NCBI GenBank assembly: GCA_012840015.1
Contig: DUMF01000025.1
Location: forward strand, 62,001 to 126,000
Direction: 5' to 3'
Source of the DNA: Bacillota bacterium
Lineage (GTDB): Bacteria; Bacillota; Sulfobacillia; DUMF01
Length of the DNA: 64,000 nt
Shown here: in pieces, positions 7,135-16,457 of the stretch
Layout: every line of letters begins with the position of its first letter
Position numbering within the stretch: position 1 is the stretch's first letter
Made by a program: the position numbers and the translations under genes
The notes under the pieces: generated by a model
The model's database searches: none
What the model saw: the letters and a program-made list of their open reading frames with translations, nothing else
Told to the model about the DNA's origin: nothing

Positions 7135-9059
7135 GGAAAGATTCGGTCTATCTGGAGACAGTGAGCAGGGAAGAAGCATTGCTCAAACTTCTGGAGGCCG
7201 TCAAGAAGGCGGGTATCGAGCCCGTGGAAGAAGAAGTCAGGGCAGAGGATGCCCTGGGACGAATAACTTCGCGGCCCGTTTTCGCTGCAGCATCGTGCCC
7301 GCACTATGCGGCGGCGGCCATGGATGGTTATGCAGTGCGGGCGGCCGATACCTTTGGGGCGCGCGAGAGTGCGCCCATCTGGCTGAAAGTGGGCGAGAAG
7401 GCCTTCTACGTCGATACGGGTGACGCCATGCCAGAGGGGACCGATGCGGTGATAATGGTGGAAGAAGTAAACCGCGAGGCGGGCGCAAGTGGAGAGGGGA
7501 TCGAGATCATATCCCCGGTGTATCCAGGGCAGAACGTCCGGCAGGTTGGGGAAGATATCGTCGCCACAGAAATGCTTCTCCCGGGCCGCCAGGTGCTGGG
7601 ACCGGCTGACATCGGAGGGCTACTGGCTGCAGGCGTTACGCGGGTTAAAGTGGTTCGGCGGCCAAGGGTGGCGGTGATACCTACGGGCGACGAACTCCGC
7701 CCTGCAGGTCTCGGGCTTAAGGCGGGGGAAATCCCGGAGTTCAACTCAGCCATGATCAGCGGTTTGGTACGCGAATGGGGTGGTGTACCCGTAGTAGAGA
7801 AAGTTGTCCCGGACGAGTTTGACGCGCTGGTCGAAGCAGTTCGATCTGCTGCCGGTCATGCCGACGTAGTGGTGATGAACGCCGGTTCCTCGGCTGGTTC
7901 AGAAGATTATACCGCGCAAACCGTTAGGCAGTTGGGGACCCTCCTCGTGCACGGTGTGGCCATACGACCTGGTAAGCCTACCGTTTTGGGGATGGTGGGC
8001 CGAGTGCCGCTCGTGGGCCTGCCAGGATATCCTGTGTCCTGCTGGCTTTCAGCTCGGCTGTTCCTGAAACCTTTATTGTGCTATATGTCGGGCCTCCCAG
8101 AGGCTCCAGCCCAAACGGTCTCTGCTCGGCTCTCAAGGAGGCTGGTGAGCTCTGGCGGCGTTGAAGAGTTCGTGCGTGTGAAGATGGGGCGCGTTTCCGG
8201 AAAGCTGATCGCAACGCCCCTCGGGCGCGGGGCAGGTTTGATCAGTTCCGTAATGAGGGCGGATGGACTGGTACGGATACCCAGACTGAGTGAAGGTTAC
8301 AGGGAGGGCGAAACAGTTGAGGTTGAGCTGCTCAGACCCCTGGCTGAGATCGAATCAACGATACTGATGATAGGCAGCCACGATGTGGCGCTCGATCTGT
8401 TGGGCGCCATGATCGGCGGGTACAAAAAGGGGATAAGGATATCGTCCGCTCACGTAGGTAGCCTAGGCGGGCTCATGTCGCTGAAGCGCGGCGAAGCTCA
8501 TGCTGCTCCCACTCATCTCTTAGACGAAGCCACAGGCGAATATAACGTTTCATACGTAAAGAAGTATCTGCCCGGCCTAAAGTGCAGCCTTGTTACCGTT
8601 GCCCGCCGGGCGCAGGGGTTCATCGTAAAAAAGGGTAACCCCCTCGGGATCAGAGGCATAAGTGACCTGCTTCGGCCGGGTGTCAGGTTCGTGAACAGGC
8701 AGAAAGGTGCAGGCACCAGAGTGCTGCTCGATTACTTACTGAAGAAAGAGAATCTGTCCCCTTCGGAAATCCAAGGCTATCAGAACGAACAGTATACCCA
8801 CATGGCAGTAGCAGCGACGGTGGCCTCTGGAGCGGCGGACGTAGGGTTGGGTATTCTGGCTGCAGCCAGGGCGTTGGGCCTGGATTTCGTGCCTGTGGAT
8901 TGGGAGCTTTATCAGCTGTGCATACCGGAGCAACACAGACACAATCCCTTGGTAGAGTGTATGCTAGAACTGTTGAGGTCTGACGAGTTCAAGAAGCAGA
9001 TGGCAGGGCTGGGCGGCTACGATGTAAACGAGACCGGGGAGGAGATCGTGATAACGTGA
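7131..9059 (+). CDS. MoeA fused to a periplasmic-binding-protein-like domain
   Basis: A 642-residue fusion. Residues 1 to about 405 are a second MoeA (AAAAMDGYAVRAADTFGA, DTGDAMPEGTDAVIMVEE, IPTGDELRPAG, NAGSSAGSEDY, VGLPGYPVSCW). Residues about 408-642 form a PBP-like domain beginning STILMIGSHDVALDLLGA, with GAGTRVLLDYLL and GAADVGLGILAAA, resembling the molybdate/tungstate-sensing PBP_like domains and ModE/LysR-type effector folds. This fusion family is known in clostridia and archaea. The PBP-like part has no signal peptide, so it works inside the cell, perhaps delivering or sensing oxyanion for the insertase. It overlaps both moeA (upstream) and moaA (downstream) by four bases, showing tight coupling. 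Confidence 0.92.
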   Translation: MRKDSVYLETVSREEALLKLLEAVKKAGIEPVEEEVRAEDALGRITSRPVFAAASCPHYAAAAMDGYAVRAADTFGARESAPIWLKVGEKAFYVDTGDAMPEGTDAVIMVEEVNREAGASGEGIEIISPVYPGQNVRQVGEDIVATEMLLPGRQVLGPADIGGLLAAGVTRVKVVRRPRVAVIPTGDELRPAGLGLKAGEIPEFNSAMISGLVREWGGVPVVEKVVPDEFDALVEAVRSAAGHADVVVMNAGSSAGSEDYTAQTVRQLGTLLVHGVAIRPGKPTVLGMVGRVPLVGLPGYPVSCWLSARLFLKPLLCYMSGLPEAPAQTVSARLSRRLVSSGGVEEFVRVKMGRVSGKLIATPLGRGAGLISSVMRADGLVRIPRLSEGYREGETVEVELLRPLAEIESTILMIGSHDVALDLLGAMIGGYKKGIRISSAHVGSLGGLMSLKRGEAHAAPTHLLDEATGEYNVSYVKKYLPGLKCSLVTVARRAQGFIVKKGNPLGIRGISDLLRPGVRFVNRQKGAGTRVLLDYLLKKENLSPSEIQGYQNEQYTHMAVAATVASGAADVGLGILAAARALGLDFVPVDWELYQLCIPEQHRHNPLVECMLELLRSDEFKKQMAGLGGYDVNETGEEIVIT

Positions 9060-10063
9060 ACTCAGCTGTGTTAGTGGACAGCCTTGGCCGCCGGATCGAC
9101 TATTTGCGCATATCCGTTACAGACAGATGCAACCTGCGGTGCATCTACTGTATGCCTGAGAACGGAATCCAAAGGCTCGGCCACGACGAGATGCTCCGCT
9201 ACGAGGAGATCCTAAGGCTTGCCCGGATTTTCGCGAGCCTCGGCTTCAACCGGTTCAGGATCACAGGGGGAGAACCTTTGGTGCGAAAGGGCATCGTGGA
9301 TTTCGTGAGGGAACTGAGCGCCGCGCTGCCCGGCTGCGACATAAGCATGAGCACAAACGGCATTTTGCTTGCCGAAGTGGCGGCTGAGCTCAAAAGGAAC
9401 GGCTTGCACCGGGTGAACATCAGCCTGGACTCCGTGGACCCACATGCCTTCGCGGAGGTCACGAGGGGTGGCGATTTGAACCGTGTGCTCCAGGGCATCG
9501 ACGAAGCATTGAAAGCTGGCCTTGTACCCGTTAAGACAAATACGGTGCTGATGAGGAACGTTAACTACGGCGAATTGCCCGATATAGCTGCGCTCACGCT
9601 ATCGAGACCAATCCACGTACGATTCATAGAGCTGATGCCTTTGGGAGAGGCATGCAGTCGGTGGCAAGCCGGTGCGTTCGTGCCTGCTTCCGAGGCCCTG
9701 GCTATGCTGAGGAGCAGGTTTCAACTGAGGCAGGCTGTTTTAGACGGTGGAGGGCCTGCCCGGTACTGGAGGATTCCAGGTGCTGCGGGGACAGTGGGGT
9801 TTATCACGGCGGTATCGAGCCATTTCTGTTCCAGCTGCAACAGGGTCAGACTCACTGCCAAGGGGGGATTGGCACTTTGCCTTGGCTCAAACCTGGAGGT
9901 GGATCTGAGGACGCCGATGCGCTCGGGCTCGAGCGACGAAGAGCTGCGGCGGATAATAGTGGAGGCAATCCGGCGGAAGCCAGCGCGGCATCATATGGGT
10001 GAGCCGGGTAACGGAGGTGGCGGCGAATATGGATGGAGAGAGATGTTCAGCATCGGAGGATAG
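9056..10063 (+). CDS. moaA: GTP 3',8-cyclase MoaA
   Basis: Radical SAM enzyme starting molybdopterin synthesis: with MoaC it converts GTP to cyclic pyranopterin monophosphate. The N-terminal cluster motif C-x3-C-x2-C is at Cys25, Cys29 and Cys32 (DRCNLRCIYCMPENG), followed by RITGGEPLVRKG. The C-terminal cluster, typical of MoaA, is C-x2-C-x13-C in CSSCNRVRLTAKGGLALC. Length (335) is normal. The GTG start overlaps the previous stop (GTGA). The C-terminus reads GEYGWREMFSIGG, close to the double-glycine tail found in MoaA. The end overlaps moaC by about 35 bases. Confidence 0.96.
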   Translation: MNSAVLVDSLGRRIDYLRISVTDRCNLRCIYCMPENGIQRLGHDEMLRYEEILRLARIFASLGFNRFRITGGEPLVRKGIVDFVRELSAALPGCDISMSTNGILLAEVAAELKRNGLHRVNISLDSVDPHAFAEVTRGGDLNRVLQGIDEALKAGLVPVKTNTVLMRNVNYGELPDIAALTLSRPIHVRFIELMPLGEACSRWQAGAFVPASEALAMLRSRFQLRQAVLDGGGPARYWRIPGAAGTVGFITAVSSHFCSSCNRVRLTAKGGLALCLGSNLEVDLRTPMRSGSSDEELRRIIVEAIRRKPARHHMGEPGNGGGGEYGWREMFSIGG

Positions 10064-10547
10064 GGTTACCGGGATTGCGCTTACTCACGTGGATCGGAGC
10101 GGTGCCGTCAGGATGGTGGACGTCGGTGAAAAGCCCGTAACTGAGCGAAAAGCCATCGCCAGGGGAGAAGTGCAGATGTCAGCCAACACGCTGGCATTAG
10201 TGAAAGCAAATGCCGTCGCCAAGGGTGATGTTCTCACCGTGGCCAAAATCGCCGGGATAATGGCGGCCAAGAAGAGTGCCGAACTGATACCCCTCTGTCA
10301 TCCGATCTCCATCACTCACTGCGATGTGAAGGTCTCTTTGAACGAAGAGAGGAACGTGGTGGAAGTAGAGGCCAGCGTAAGCTGTACTGCACAAACGGGG
10401 GTCGAAATGGAGGCATTGACCGCTGTTGCGGTGGCTTGTTTGACCGTATACGATATGTGCAAAGCAGTCGAACGCGGCATGACCATAAGCAACATACGGT
10501 TGGAGTACAAGGCCGGGGGCAGGAGCGGTGTGTATGAAAGGGCTTAG
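10029..10547 (+). CDS. moaC: Cyclic pyranopterin monophosphate synthase MoaC
   Basis: MoaC completes conversion of the MoaA product to cyclic pyranopterin monophosphate. Conserved features are LTHVDRSGAVRMVDVGEKPVT-like start, AKIAGIMAAKKSAELIPLCHP with the active-site histidine block, and ASVSCTAQTGVEMEALTAV. The ATG at 10029 gives a normal length (172). GGAGG lies 11 bases upstream, a somewhat long spacing; a GTG at 9999 would extend it by ten residues without a better site. It overlaps moaA at the start and mogA at the end, within the cofactor operon. Confidence 0.95.
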   Translation: MDGERCSASEDRVTGIALTHVDRSGAVRMVDVGEKPVTERKAIARGEVQMSANTLALVKANAVAKGDVLTVAKIAGIMAAKKSAELIPLCHPISITHCDVKVSLNEERNVVEVEASVSCTAQTGVEMEALTAVAVACLTVYDMCKAVERGMTISNIRLEYKAGGRSGVYERA

Positions 10548-11049
10548 GGTGTGTATTCTGACTGCCAGTGATTCGGGAGCCCGTGGGGAACGAGAGGACC
10601 TGAGTGGATCCAAGATCCGCGAGATAGTGGAAGCTGCCGGAGCGACGGTAATACATCACGTGATAGTATGTGATGATACAGAGCTCATCGCTCGCGAATT
10701 GAGGGACATGGCCGACAACAGAGGCGCTGATCTGATTTTCACCACTGGCGGCACCGGCTTGGGCCCCCGTGACAACACTCCCGAAGCCACTTACCAAGTG
10801 ATCGAAAAGGAAGTGCCAGGCATAGCTGAAGCCATGAGGTGGCACAGTCTCCGGTATACCCCCAGGGCCATGCTCTCCAGGGCAACAGCTGGTGTTCGTG
10901 GAAAGAGCCTTATCGTTAACATGCCGGGAAGCCCGAAGGCAGTGGAGGAATGCCTTCAGCTGATTATGCCTGCGTTACCACACGCTGTGGCAGTGCTACG
11001 GGGCGAGGTACAGAATTGTGCTGCCGACAGGGAAACACCCGGAACATAA
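10534..11049 (+). CDS. mogA: MogA/MoaB molybdopterin adenylyltransferase
   Basis: About 171 residues of the MoCF-biosynthesis fold that adenylylates molybdopterin before metal insertion by MoeA. Diagnostic segments are ILTASDSGARGEREDLSG, FTTGGTGLGPRDNTPEAT with the GTG pterin-binding loop, and NMPGSPKAVEECL near the C-terminus. MogA and MoaB cannot be separated safely on these motifs; in tungsten-using organisms MoaB-type proteins do the job. The ATG at 10534 has GGAGCGG upstream and overlaps moaC by 14 bases. No moaD or moaE (molybdopterin synthase) lies here, so that step must be encoded elsewhere. Confidence 0.9.
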   Translation: MKGLRVCILTASDSGARGEREDLSGSKIREIVEAAGATVIHHVIVCDDTELIARELRDMADNRGADLIFTTGGTGLGPRDNTPEATYQVIEKEVPGIAEAMRWHSLRYTPRAMLSRATAGVRGKSLIVNMPGSPKAVEECLQLIMPALPHAVAVLRGEVQNCAADRETPGT

Positions 11050-11063
11050 GGGAGGGAAAACTC

Positions 11064-11585
11064 TTGCGGACGCTAATAGAGGAAGGACGCATCAAAGAAA
11101 GGATCAAGCAACTGGCTGCTCAGATTTCTTCCGATTTCGACGGGCACGAAGTGTTGCTGGTAGGCGTTTTAAAGGGCGCGGTGGTTTTCATGGCCGATCT
11201 CGTGAGGGAGCTCAAATGCCCCTGCACGATAGATTTCATGGCGGTATCCAGCTATGGGATGTCCACGCACTCTTCAGGGGTTGTGAGGATAATAAAGGAC
11301 CTAGACCACAGCATCGAAGGTAAACACGTGATACTGGTTGAAGACATAGTAGATACAGGGCTCACGCTGGATTACCTTTGCGGCGTGTTGCGATCTAGGA
11401 AACCTGCAACCCTGAAGGTGTGTGTTCTTCTGGACAAGCCTTCACGACGGAAAATACCCGTTAAGGTTGACTATACCGGATTTCAAATACCGGACGAGTT
11501 CGTGATCGGTTACGGGCTTGATTATCAGGAATTATACAGGCAGCTTCCATACGTGGCCGTCTTAGAAAACGGAGGTTCGCACTGA
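11064..11585 (+). CDS. hpt: Hypoxanthine phosphoribosyltransferase
   Basis: Purine salvage enzyme that transfers phosphoribose from PRPP to hypoxanthine or guanine. The PRPP-binding loop [14 protein letters not shown] is at residues 89-102. [16 protein letters not shown] and the lysine/aspartate purine site region [20 protein letters not shown] follow the family pattern. Length (173) is typical. The start is a TTG at 11064 with GGGAGGG seven bases upstream; the longer frame to 10950 overlaps mogA and lacks a ribosome site. It is the first of a purine block: guaA follows within three bases, and a guanine/hypoxanthine-type permease follows that. Confidence 0.94.
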   Translation: MRTLIEEGRIKERIKQLAAQISSDFDGHEVLLVGVLKGAVVFMADLVRELKCPCTIDFMAVSSYGMSTHSSGVVRIIKDLDHSIEGKHVILVEDIVDTGLTLDYLCGVLRSRKPATLKVCVLLDKPSRRKIPVKVDYTGFQIPDEFVIGYGLDYQELYRQLPYVAVLENGGSH

Positions 11586-11587
11586 AA

Positions 11588-13144
11588 TTGAAGGAGTCAT
11601 CCACTGATCTGGTCCTGGTGTTAGATTTTGGCGCCCAGTATGCACAGCTGATCGCGCGCAGGGTGAGGGAAGCTCGGGTTTATTGCGAGATAGCAGCTTA
11701 CAGCGTGAGTGCGGAAGCTGTGGCAAGCAGAAAGCCCCGTGCCCTAATACTGAGCGGGGGCCCGGCCAGCGTGTATGAAGAGAGGGCACCCGGGGTAGAT
11801 CCGAAGATCTACGAGCTCGGGATTCCCATATTGGGTATTTGTTATGGTATGCAACTCATGGCCAGAGACCTCGGAGGAGCTGTTTCGCCGCACGTGAGCC
11901 GCGAGTTTGGGAAATGCTCTCTTGCCATTGGGGAAAGTGCCAGCCCGCTGTTCGAAGGTGTGAGCCCCGCCACCCAATGCTGGATGAGCCATGGCGATAC
12001 CGTACTCCAACCGCCCCCGGGCTTCAAAGTACTGGCTTCCTCGGCAAATACTCCCGTAGCGGCCATGGGCGATGAAGAAAGGAATCTCTACGGCGTGCAA
12101 TTCCACCCAGAAGTGGTTCACACGCCGGAAGGGTCGCGCATCATAAGTAATTTCCTCTATAAAATCGCGGGCTGTCGGGGAGACTGGACTGCCGAATCAT
12201 TCGTGGATCAGGCAGTAAGGTCTATCAGGCAGCAAATCGGAGAAGGTAAGGCAGTCTGCGCTTTGAGCGGAGGCGTCGATTCAACCGTGGCAGCGGTGCT
12301 GGTGCATCGTGCCATCGGGGATGCTTTGACCTGCGTATTCGTAGACCATGGCCTCCTGAGGAAAGGCGAAGCTGAGGAGGTAGTAGGGGTTCTTTCGAAT
12401 AAACTGGGCATGAAGCTCGTGACCGTAGACGCGTCCGAGAGGTTCTTGGCAAAACTGAAAGGCGTTGAGGACCCGGAACAGAAACGCAAGATAATAGGCA
12501 CGGAGTTCATTCGCATTTTCGAGGACGAAGCCGCGAGAATACAAGACGTGAAGTACCTCGTACAAGGCACCTTGTACCCGGACGTTATAGAAAGCGGCAC
12601 AGGCAGCAAGGCTGGAGCTGCTGCTGTGATCAAGAGCCATCACAATGTAGGAGGCTTGCCCTCTGATATGCGCCTCGAACTCGTGGAGCCGTTGCGCCAA
12701 CTCTTCAAAGATGAGGTCAGACGGGTTGGCCTGGTGCTCGGTCTTCCGGAGGAGGTAGTTTACAGGCAGCCGTTCCCCGGGCCAGGCCTCGCGGTGCGTA
12801 TAATCGGCGAGGTCGACCGCGAGAAGTTGAAGACCTTGAGAGAGGCTGATGCCATCGTCCGCGAAGAAATAGGGAAGGCCGGACTTTCACGGAGCATATG
12901 GCAGTACTTCGCTGTGCTGACAGATTTGAGGAGCGTCGGAGTGATGGGAGATAAGCGCACCTATGGCCGCATGGTGGCCGTCCGCGCGATTACGAGTGAG
13001 GACGGCATGACGGCCGATTGGGCCCGTTTACCCGATGCGGTGCTGGAACGCATAGCGAGCAGGATCGTAAATGAGGTGCACGGCGTCAACAGGGTAGTGT
13101 ACGACATCACGTCAAAACCACCAGCCACTATCGAATGGGAATAG
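11588..13144 (+). CDS. guaA: GMP synthase (glutamine-hydrolysing)
   Basis: Converts XMP to GMP using glutamine and ATP. Residues 1 to about 195 are the class I glutamine amidotransferase domain with the nucleophile in GICYGMQ (Cys84) and QFHPEV (His173, Glu175). From about 220 comes the ATP pyrophosphatase domain with the P-loop LSGGVDST (227-233), then the C-terminal dimerisation domain ending [13 protein letters not shown], the universal GuaA terminus. A TTG at 11588 is taken as start, but GGAGG at 11571-11575 is 12 bases away. An in-frame CTG at 11582 would have ideal 6-base spacing and overlap the hpt stop, so a CTG start is possible. Confidence 0.95.
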   Translation: MKESSTDLVLVLDFGAQYAQLIARRVREARVYCEIAAYSVSAEAVASRKPRALILSGGPASVYEERAPGVDPKIYELGIPILGICYGMQLMARDLGGAVSPHVSREFGKCSLAIGESASPLFEGVSPATQCWMSHGDTVLQPPPGFKVLASSANTPVAAMGDEERNLYGVQFHPEVVHTPEGSRIISNFLYKIAGCRGDWTAESFVDQAVRSIRQQIGEGKAVCALSGGVDSTVAAVLVHRAIGDALTCVFVDHGLLRKGEAEEVVGVLSNKLGMKLVTVDASERFLAKLKGVEDPEQKRKIIGTEFIRIFEDEAARIQDVKYLVQGTLYPDVIESGTGSKAGAAAVIKSHHNVGGLPSDMRLELVEPLRQLFKDEVRRVGLVLGLPEEVVYRQPFPGPGLAVRIIGEVDREKLKTLREADAIVREEIGKAGLSRSIWQYFAVLTDLRSVGVMGDKRTYGRMVAVRAITSEDGMTADWARLPDAVLERIASRIVNEVHGVNRVVYDITSKPPATIEWE

Positions 13145-13229
13145 CCCCGGGTTAAAATATTCGGATATTCTTGCTTGCAGCAACTCTTTTCGCCCCCAAG
13201 CGAAGCCTCAAAAAGGCCCAAATAGGGGG

Positions 13230-13258
13230 TTCGCACACTGGCTTGCGAATATTATAAT
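13230..13258 (+). promoter_or_regulatory. Promoter of the permease-purine operon
   Basis: TTCGCA (-35, 13230-13235), a 17-base spacer and TATAAT (-10, 13253-13258). An inverted repeat TTCGCA/TGCGAA with an eight-base loop covers the -35 and spacer (13230-13249) and could be an operator. No purine riboswitch core is seen in the 152-bp gap after guaA. Confidence 0.65.
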
Positions 13259-13296
13259 AGATTTGTCTAAAATTGTTCGGATCGGGGGAATGAGAG

Positions 13297-14601
13297 TTGT
13301 TGGAAAAGCTGTTCAAACTAAAAGAAAACGGCACCGACGTAAGGACTGAAGTCATTGCCGGAATAACCACCTTCATGACCATGGCTTACATCATCTTCGT
13401 GAACCCCGCAATTCTGAGCAAGGCTGGCATGGATTTCGGAGCAGTGATGACCGCAACGGTCCTGTCAGCTGGGTTCACCACCTTGCTGAACGCACTATAT
13501 CCCAACATACCTTTCGCGTTAGCCAGCGGAATGGGTCTCAACGCTTTCTTCGCCTTTACAGTGGCAAAACAAATAGGCTGGCAGGCGGCCCTTGGCGTAG
13601 TATTTATCGAAGGGATAGCTTTTTTGGTGCTAGCCATTACAGGTGCGCTCAGTGCTGCGGATGCCGCTGTACCCGCCAGTTTGAAGAGAGCGGTTTCCGT
13701 AGGAATTGGGTTGTTCATCGCATTGATCGGTATGAGGAGTGCAGGGATAGTGGTCGGTAACCCTGACACGCTGATTTCAATGGGCGACCTAACCCAGCCC
13801 GGGCCAGGACTGGCGCTTATTGGCTTGATCCTCACCGCCGTGTTGATGGCCCTGCGCGTGAGAGGCGCGATACTACTGGGAATACTAATCACCACAGCCA
13901 TCGGTATTCCAATGGGAATAACCAAAGTCACAGGTTCGATAATCGGCAAACCCGCGTCGCTTGCCCCCGTCTTCATGAAGATGGACATCGCCGGAGCTTT
14001 CTCCGCGGGAATAATGACCATTTTCGCTTTCGCTTTCGTGGACATTTTCGATACGATGGGCACCCTTGTGGGCACTGCCGCTCGCTCGGGGCTTTTGGAC
14101 GAAAAGGGGCGGTATCCAAAGACTAAACCTGCAATGATAGTGGATGCGATCGGTACTGTGCTCGGAGCCGTGTTGGGCACTAGCACTGTAACCACATATG
14201 TGGAAAGCTCGGCTGGTATTGCAGAAGGTGGGCGTACAGGGCTCACCTCGTTGGTAGTCGCGCTCCTATTCTTTCTATCGCTCATTTTCAGCCCGTTAGC
14301 TGGGATGGTGCCGGCACAGGCAACGGCGCCCGCCTTGATAATAGTGGGCGTGCTCATGATGGCGGCGGTTACTCGCATCAACTTCGAAGACTTTACCGAA
14401 GCCTTCCCCGCGTTCATAACCATATCCGTCATGCCGTTCACCGGTAGTATTGCATCAGGTATAGCGGCCGGCTTCGTGACATACCCGATAGTCAAGCTCG
14501 TTGCTGGGAGAGCGCGCGAGGTGCACTGGATAGTATATGTGTTAGGATTGGTTTCCTTGCTGCACTTCATACCGAGTTTGACCAAGGCCTTAGGGCTCTG
14601 A
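13297..14601 (+). CDS. AzgA/PbuG-type guanine-hypoxanthine permease
   Basis: A 434-residue NCS2-superfamily permease of the AzgA/PbuG branch. The N-terminus LEKLFKLKENGTDVRTEVIAG is the family signature, followed by TTFMTMAYIIFVNP, SGMGLNAFFAF with the conserved NAFFAF block, FAFVDIFDTMGTLVG, and the transport motif region TSTVTTYVESSAGIAEGGRTG. These identify purine importers (guanine, hypoxanthine, possibly adenine). Start is TTG 13297 or 13300, with GGGGG upstream. It has its own promoter and is followed after 16 bases by purE, so uptake and de novo synthesis appear to be under one promoter, together with hpt just upstream. Confidence 0.92.
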   Translation: MLEKLFKLKENGTDVRTEVIAGITTFMTMAYIIFVNPAILSKAGMDFGAVMTATVLSAGFTTLLNALYPNIPFALASGMGLNAFFAFTVAKQIGWQAALGVVFIEGIAFLVLAITGALSAADAAVPASLKRAVSVGIGLFIALIGMRSAGIVVGNPDTLISMGDLTQPGPGLALIGLILTAVLMALRVRGAILLGILITTAIGIPMGITKVTGSIIGKPASLAPVFMKMDIAGAFSAGIMTIFAFAFVDIFDTMGTLVGTAARSGLLDEKGRYPKTKPAMIVDAIGTVLGAVLGTSTVTTYVESSAGIAEGGRTGLTSLVVALLFFLSLIFSPLAGMVPAQATAPALIIVGVLMMAAVTRINFEDFTEAFPAFITISVMPFTGSIASGIAAGFVTYPIVKLVAGRAREVHWIVYVLGLVSLLHFIPSLTKALGL

Positions 14602-14617
14602 GAATCGAGGGAACGAC

Positions 14618-15124
14618 ATGGACAGAGCTTTGGTCGGGATAGTGGTGGGGAGTGACTCTGACCTCCCCGCCATCGCTGAGAGTGTTCGGACGCTAGAAAT
14701 GCTGGGCATAAGGTACGAGCTGACTATAGCGTCTGCTCATCGTTCGCCGGATAGGGTACTGGAGTACGCTCGAACCGCACGAACCCGTGGCCTAAAGGTC
14801 ATCATTGCTGCGGCCGGGCTTGCTGCGCACCTGCCCGGATTCATTGCTGCCAACACCGTGCTGCCGGTCATTGGCGTGCCGATGGGTGTGGGCGCCCTCA
14901 ACGGGGTAGATGCCCTACTTTCCATAGTTCAGATGCCCCCTGGGATCCCTGTAGCGTGTGTGGGCATTTCTGCCGCACGTAACGCCGCCATGCTGGCTGC
15001 CGCGATCCTGGCTACAGGGGATGAGGTCCTGGCTGCTAAACTGGAGACCGTGAGGCGTGCCATGGCAGAAGAGGTAGCGGCAAAGGCGAAACGCTTGGGG
15101 AAGGTGGAAGAGCGTGATCAGTAG
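14618..15124 (+). CDS. purE: N5-carboxyaminoimidazole ribonucleotide mutase PurE
   Basis: Catalyses the carboxylation or mutase step to CAIR. GSDSDLPAI, ASAHRSPDR, AAAGLAAHLPGFIAA and PVIGVPMGVGALNGVDALLSIVQMPPGIPVACV are the full family blocks; length 168 is that of the bacterial single-domain protein. Class I PurE normally works with PurK, which is absent here and in the whole block. Either purK is unlinked or this PurE uses CO2 directly, as class II enzymes do. The presence of AHRSP and PGF resembles class I. It starts the 11-gene run of inosinate synthesis genes and overlaps purB by 11 bases. Confidence 0.94.
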   Translation: MDRALVGIVVGSDSDLPAIAESVRTLEMLGIRYELTIASAHRSPDRVLEYARTARTRGLKVIIAAAGLAAHLPGFIAANTVLPVIGVPMGVGALNGVDALLSIVQMPPGIPVACVGISAARNAAMLAAAILATGDEVLAAKLETVRRAMAEEVAAKAKRLGKVEERDQ

Positions 15125-16427
15125 ATACGCAAGGCCCGTGATGAGAAGGCTTTGGAGCGACGAGAATAAGTACCAAACATGGCTACAGGTAGAGATTCTA
15201 GCAGCGGAGGCTTGGGCGCAACTCGGCGAGATACCAGCGGAAGCGCCCAGGGCGATCCGCGAAATGGCGAAGATAGATCCGGCTCGGGTGGCGGAGATAG
15301 AGGCGGTGGTTAAACACGACGTGATCGCCTTCGTGACGGCAGTGGCGGAGACCGTTGGAGAATGGGGAAAATACGTGCATTATGGGCTGACATCCTACGA
15401 CGTAGTGGACACTGCCCTCGGCGTGCTTATGGTAAAGGCTGCGGACGTGATCCTGGAGGGCCTGAAAGAGCTTGCGGAGACCATCCGCGGACGCGCTGCT
15501 GAAGAAGAATTCACTGTGATGATCGGACGTACTCACGGCGTGCACGCTGAACCTATTACCCTTGGTCTGAAGCTCGCCGTTTGGTATCAGGAAACACTGA
15601 GGAATATAGACAGGCTCTGGCATGCAAGGGAAAGAGTGAGGGTAGGGAAGCTGTCGGGCGCTGTGGGTACTTTCGCTCACGTACCTCCGTTCGTGGAAGA
15701 GTATGTCTGCCGGAAACTTGGGCTAGAGCCTGCTCCAGTATCCACCCAAATAGTGCAAAGGGATCGCCATGCCGAGTTTATTTTTTGCCTCGCGCAGATC
15801 GCCACCTCGATCGACAAGTTCGCCACGGAGATCCGCTCCCTCCAGCGTACCGAGATTAGAGAGCTAGAAGAGCCGTTCGCCAAGGGACAGAAGGGCAGTT
15901 CGGCCATGCCACATAAGAGAAATCCCGTCGCTTGTGAGCAAATGTCTGGCCTGGCGAGGGTGATGCGGGGTTACGTGACAGCGGCGCTTGAGAACGAAGT
16001 GCTTTGGGGTGAAAGGGACATATCGAATTCCTCGGTGGAACGGATCGTATTGGCCGATGCTACTACACTGGCCGATTACATGATATCTCGCTTCAAGTGG
16101 ATAGTAGAGAATATGCGGGTATACAGAGACAGAATGACCCAAAACCTGGAGCTCACTCACGGTTTGGTGTTTTCAGAGGATTTACTCCTTGCTCTGGTGA
16201 AAAAGGGAATGCGGCGTGAAGATGCCTATGTGCTGGTGCAGTCGCGGGCCATGGAAGCGTGGGAGAGGGGCGGGGATTTCAGGCGGATGATGCTGGCGGA
16301 TGCCAAGGTGCGCGAATATCTGAGTGAAGAAGAGATTGAAGCTTGCTTTAGACCACAAAATCATTTCAGGCATGTAGATACAGTTATGAGGCGAGCGGGT
16401 ATTACACAGGAAGCTGGTAACGTTTGA
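15114..16427 (+). CDS. purB: Adenylosuccinate lyase
   Basis: Cleaves SAICAR to AICAR plus fumarate and adenylosuccinate to AMP plus fumarate. Contains the fumarase/aspartase signature SSAMPHKRNPVACEQ (catalytic serine on the flexible loop), IGRTHGVHAEPITLG with the acid/base histidine, and HYGLTSYDVVDTA. Length 437 fits the clostridial/bacillar type. Start is a GTG overlapping the end of purE. It is the only purB in the window and would serve both steps. Confidence 0.96.
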   Translation: MISRYARPVMRRLWSDENKYQTWLQVEILAAEAWAQLGEIPAEAPRAIREMAKIDPARVAEIEAVVKHDVIAFVTAVAETVGEWGKYVHYGLTSYDVVDTALGVLMVKAADVILEGLKELAETIRGRAAEEEFTVMIGRTHGVHAEPITLGLKLAVWYQETLRNIDRLWHARERVRVGKLSGAVGTFAHVPPFVEEYVCRKLGLEPAPVSTQIVQRDRHAEFIFCLAQIATSIDKFATEIRSLQRTEIRELEEPFAKGQKGSSAMPHKRNPVACEQMSGLARVMRGYVTAALENEVLWGERDISNSSVERIVLADATTLADYMISRFKWIVENMRVYRDRMTQNLELTHGLVFSEDLLLALVKKGMRREDAYVLVQSRAMEAWERGGDFRRMMLADAKVREYLSEEEIEACFRPQNHFRHVDTVMRRAGITQEAGNV

Positions 16428-16457
16428 CCAGGCGAGGCTTACTGGGAGGTGGGCGAG

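Noticed and set aside
13145-13296. Purine riboswitch upstream of the permease and purE operon
   Set aside because: None of the conserved three-way-junction bases of purine or PRPP aptamers are seen; only a promoter and small inverted repeat.
13386-14585. Long open frame of 399 codons opposite the guanine-hypoxanthine permease
   Set aside because: It is the exact antisense of a clear NCS2 permease and its translation is a low-complexity repeat of small residues with no family likeness.
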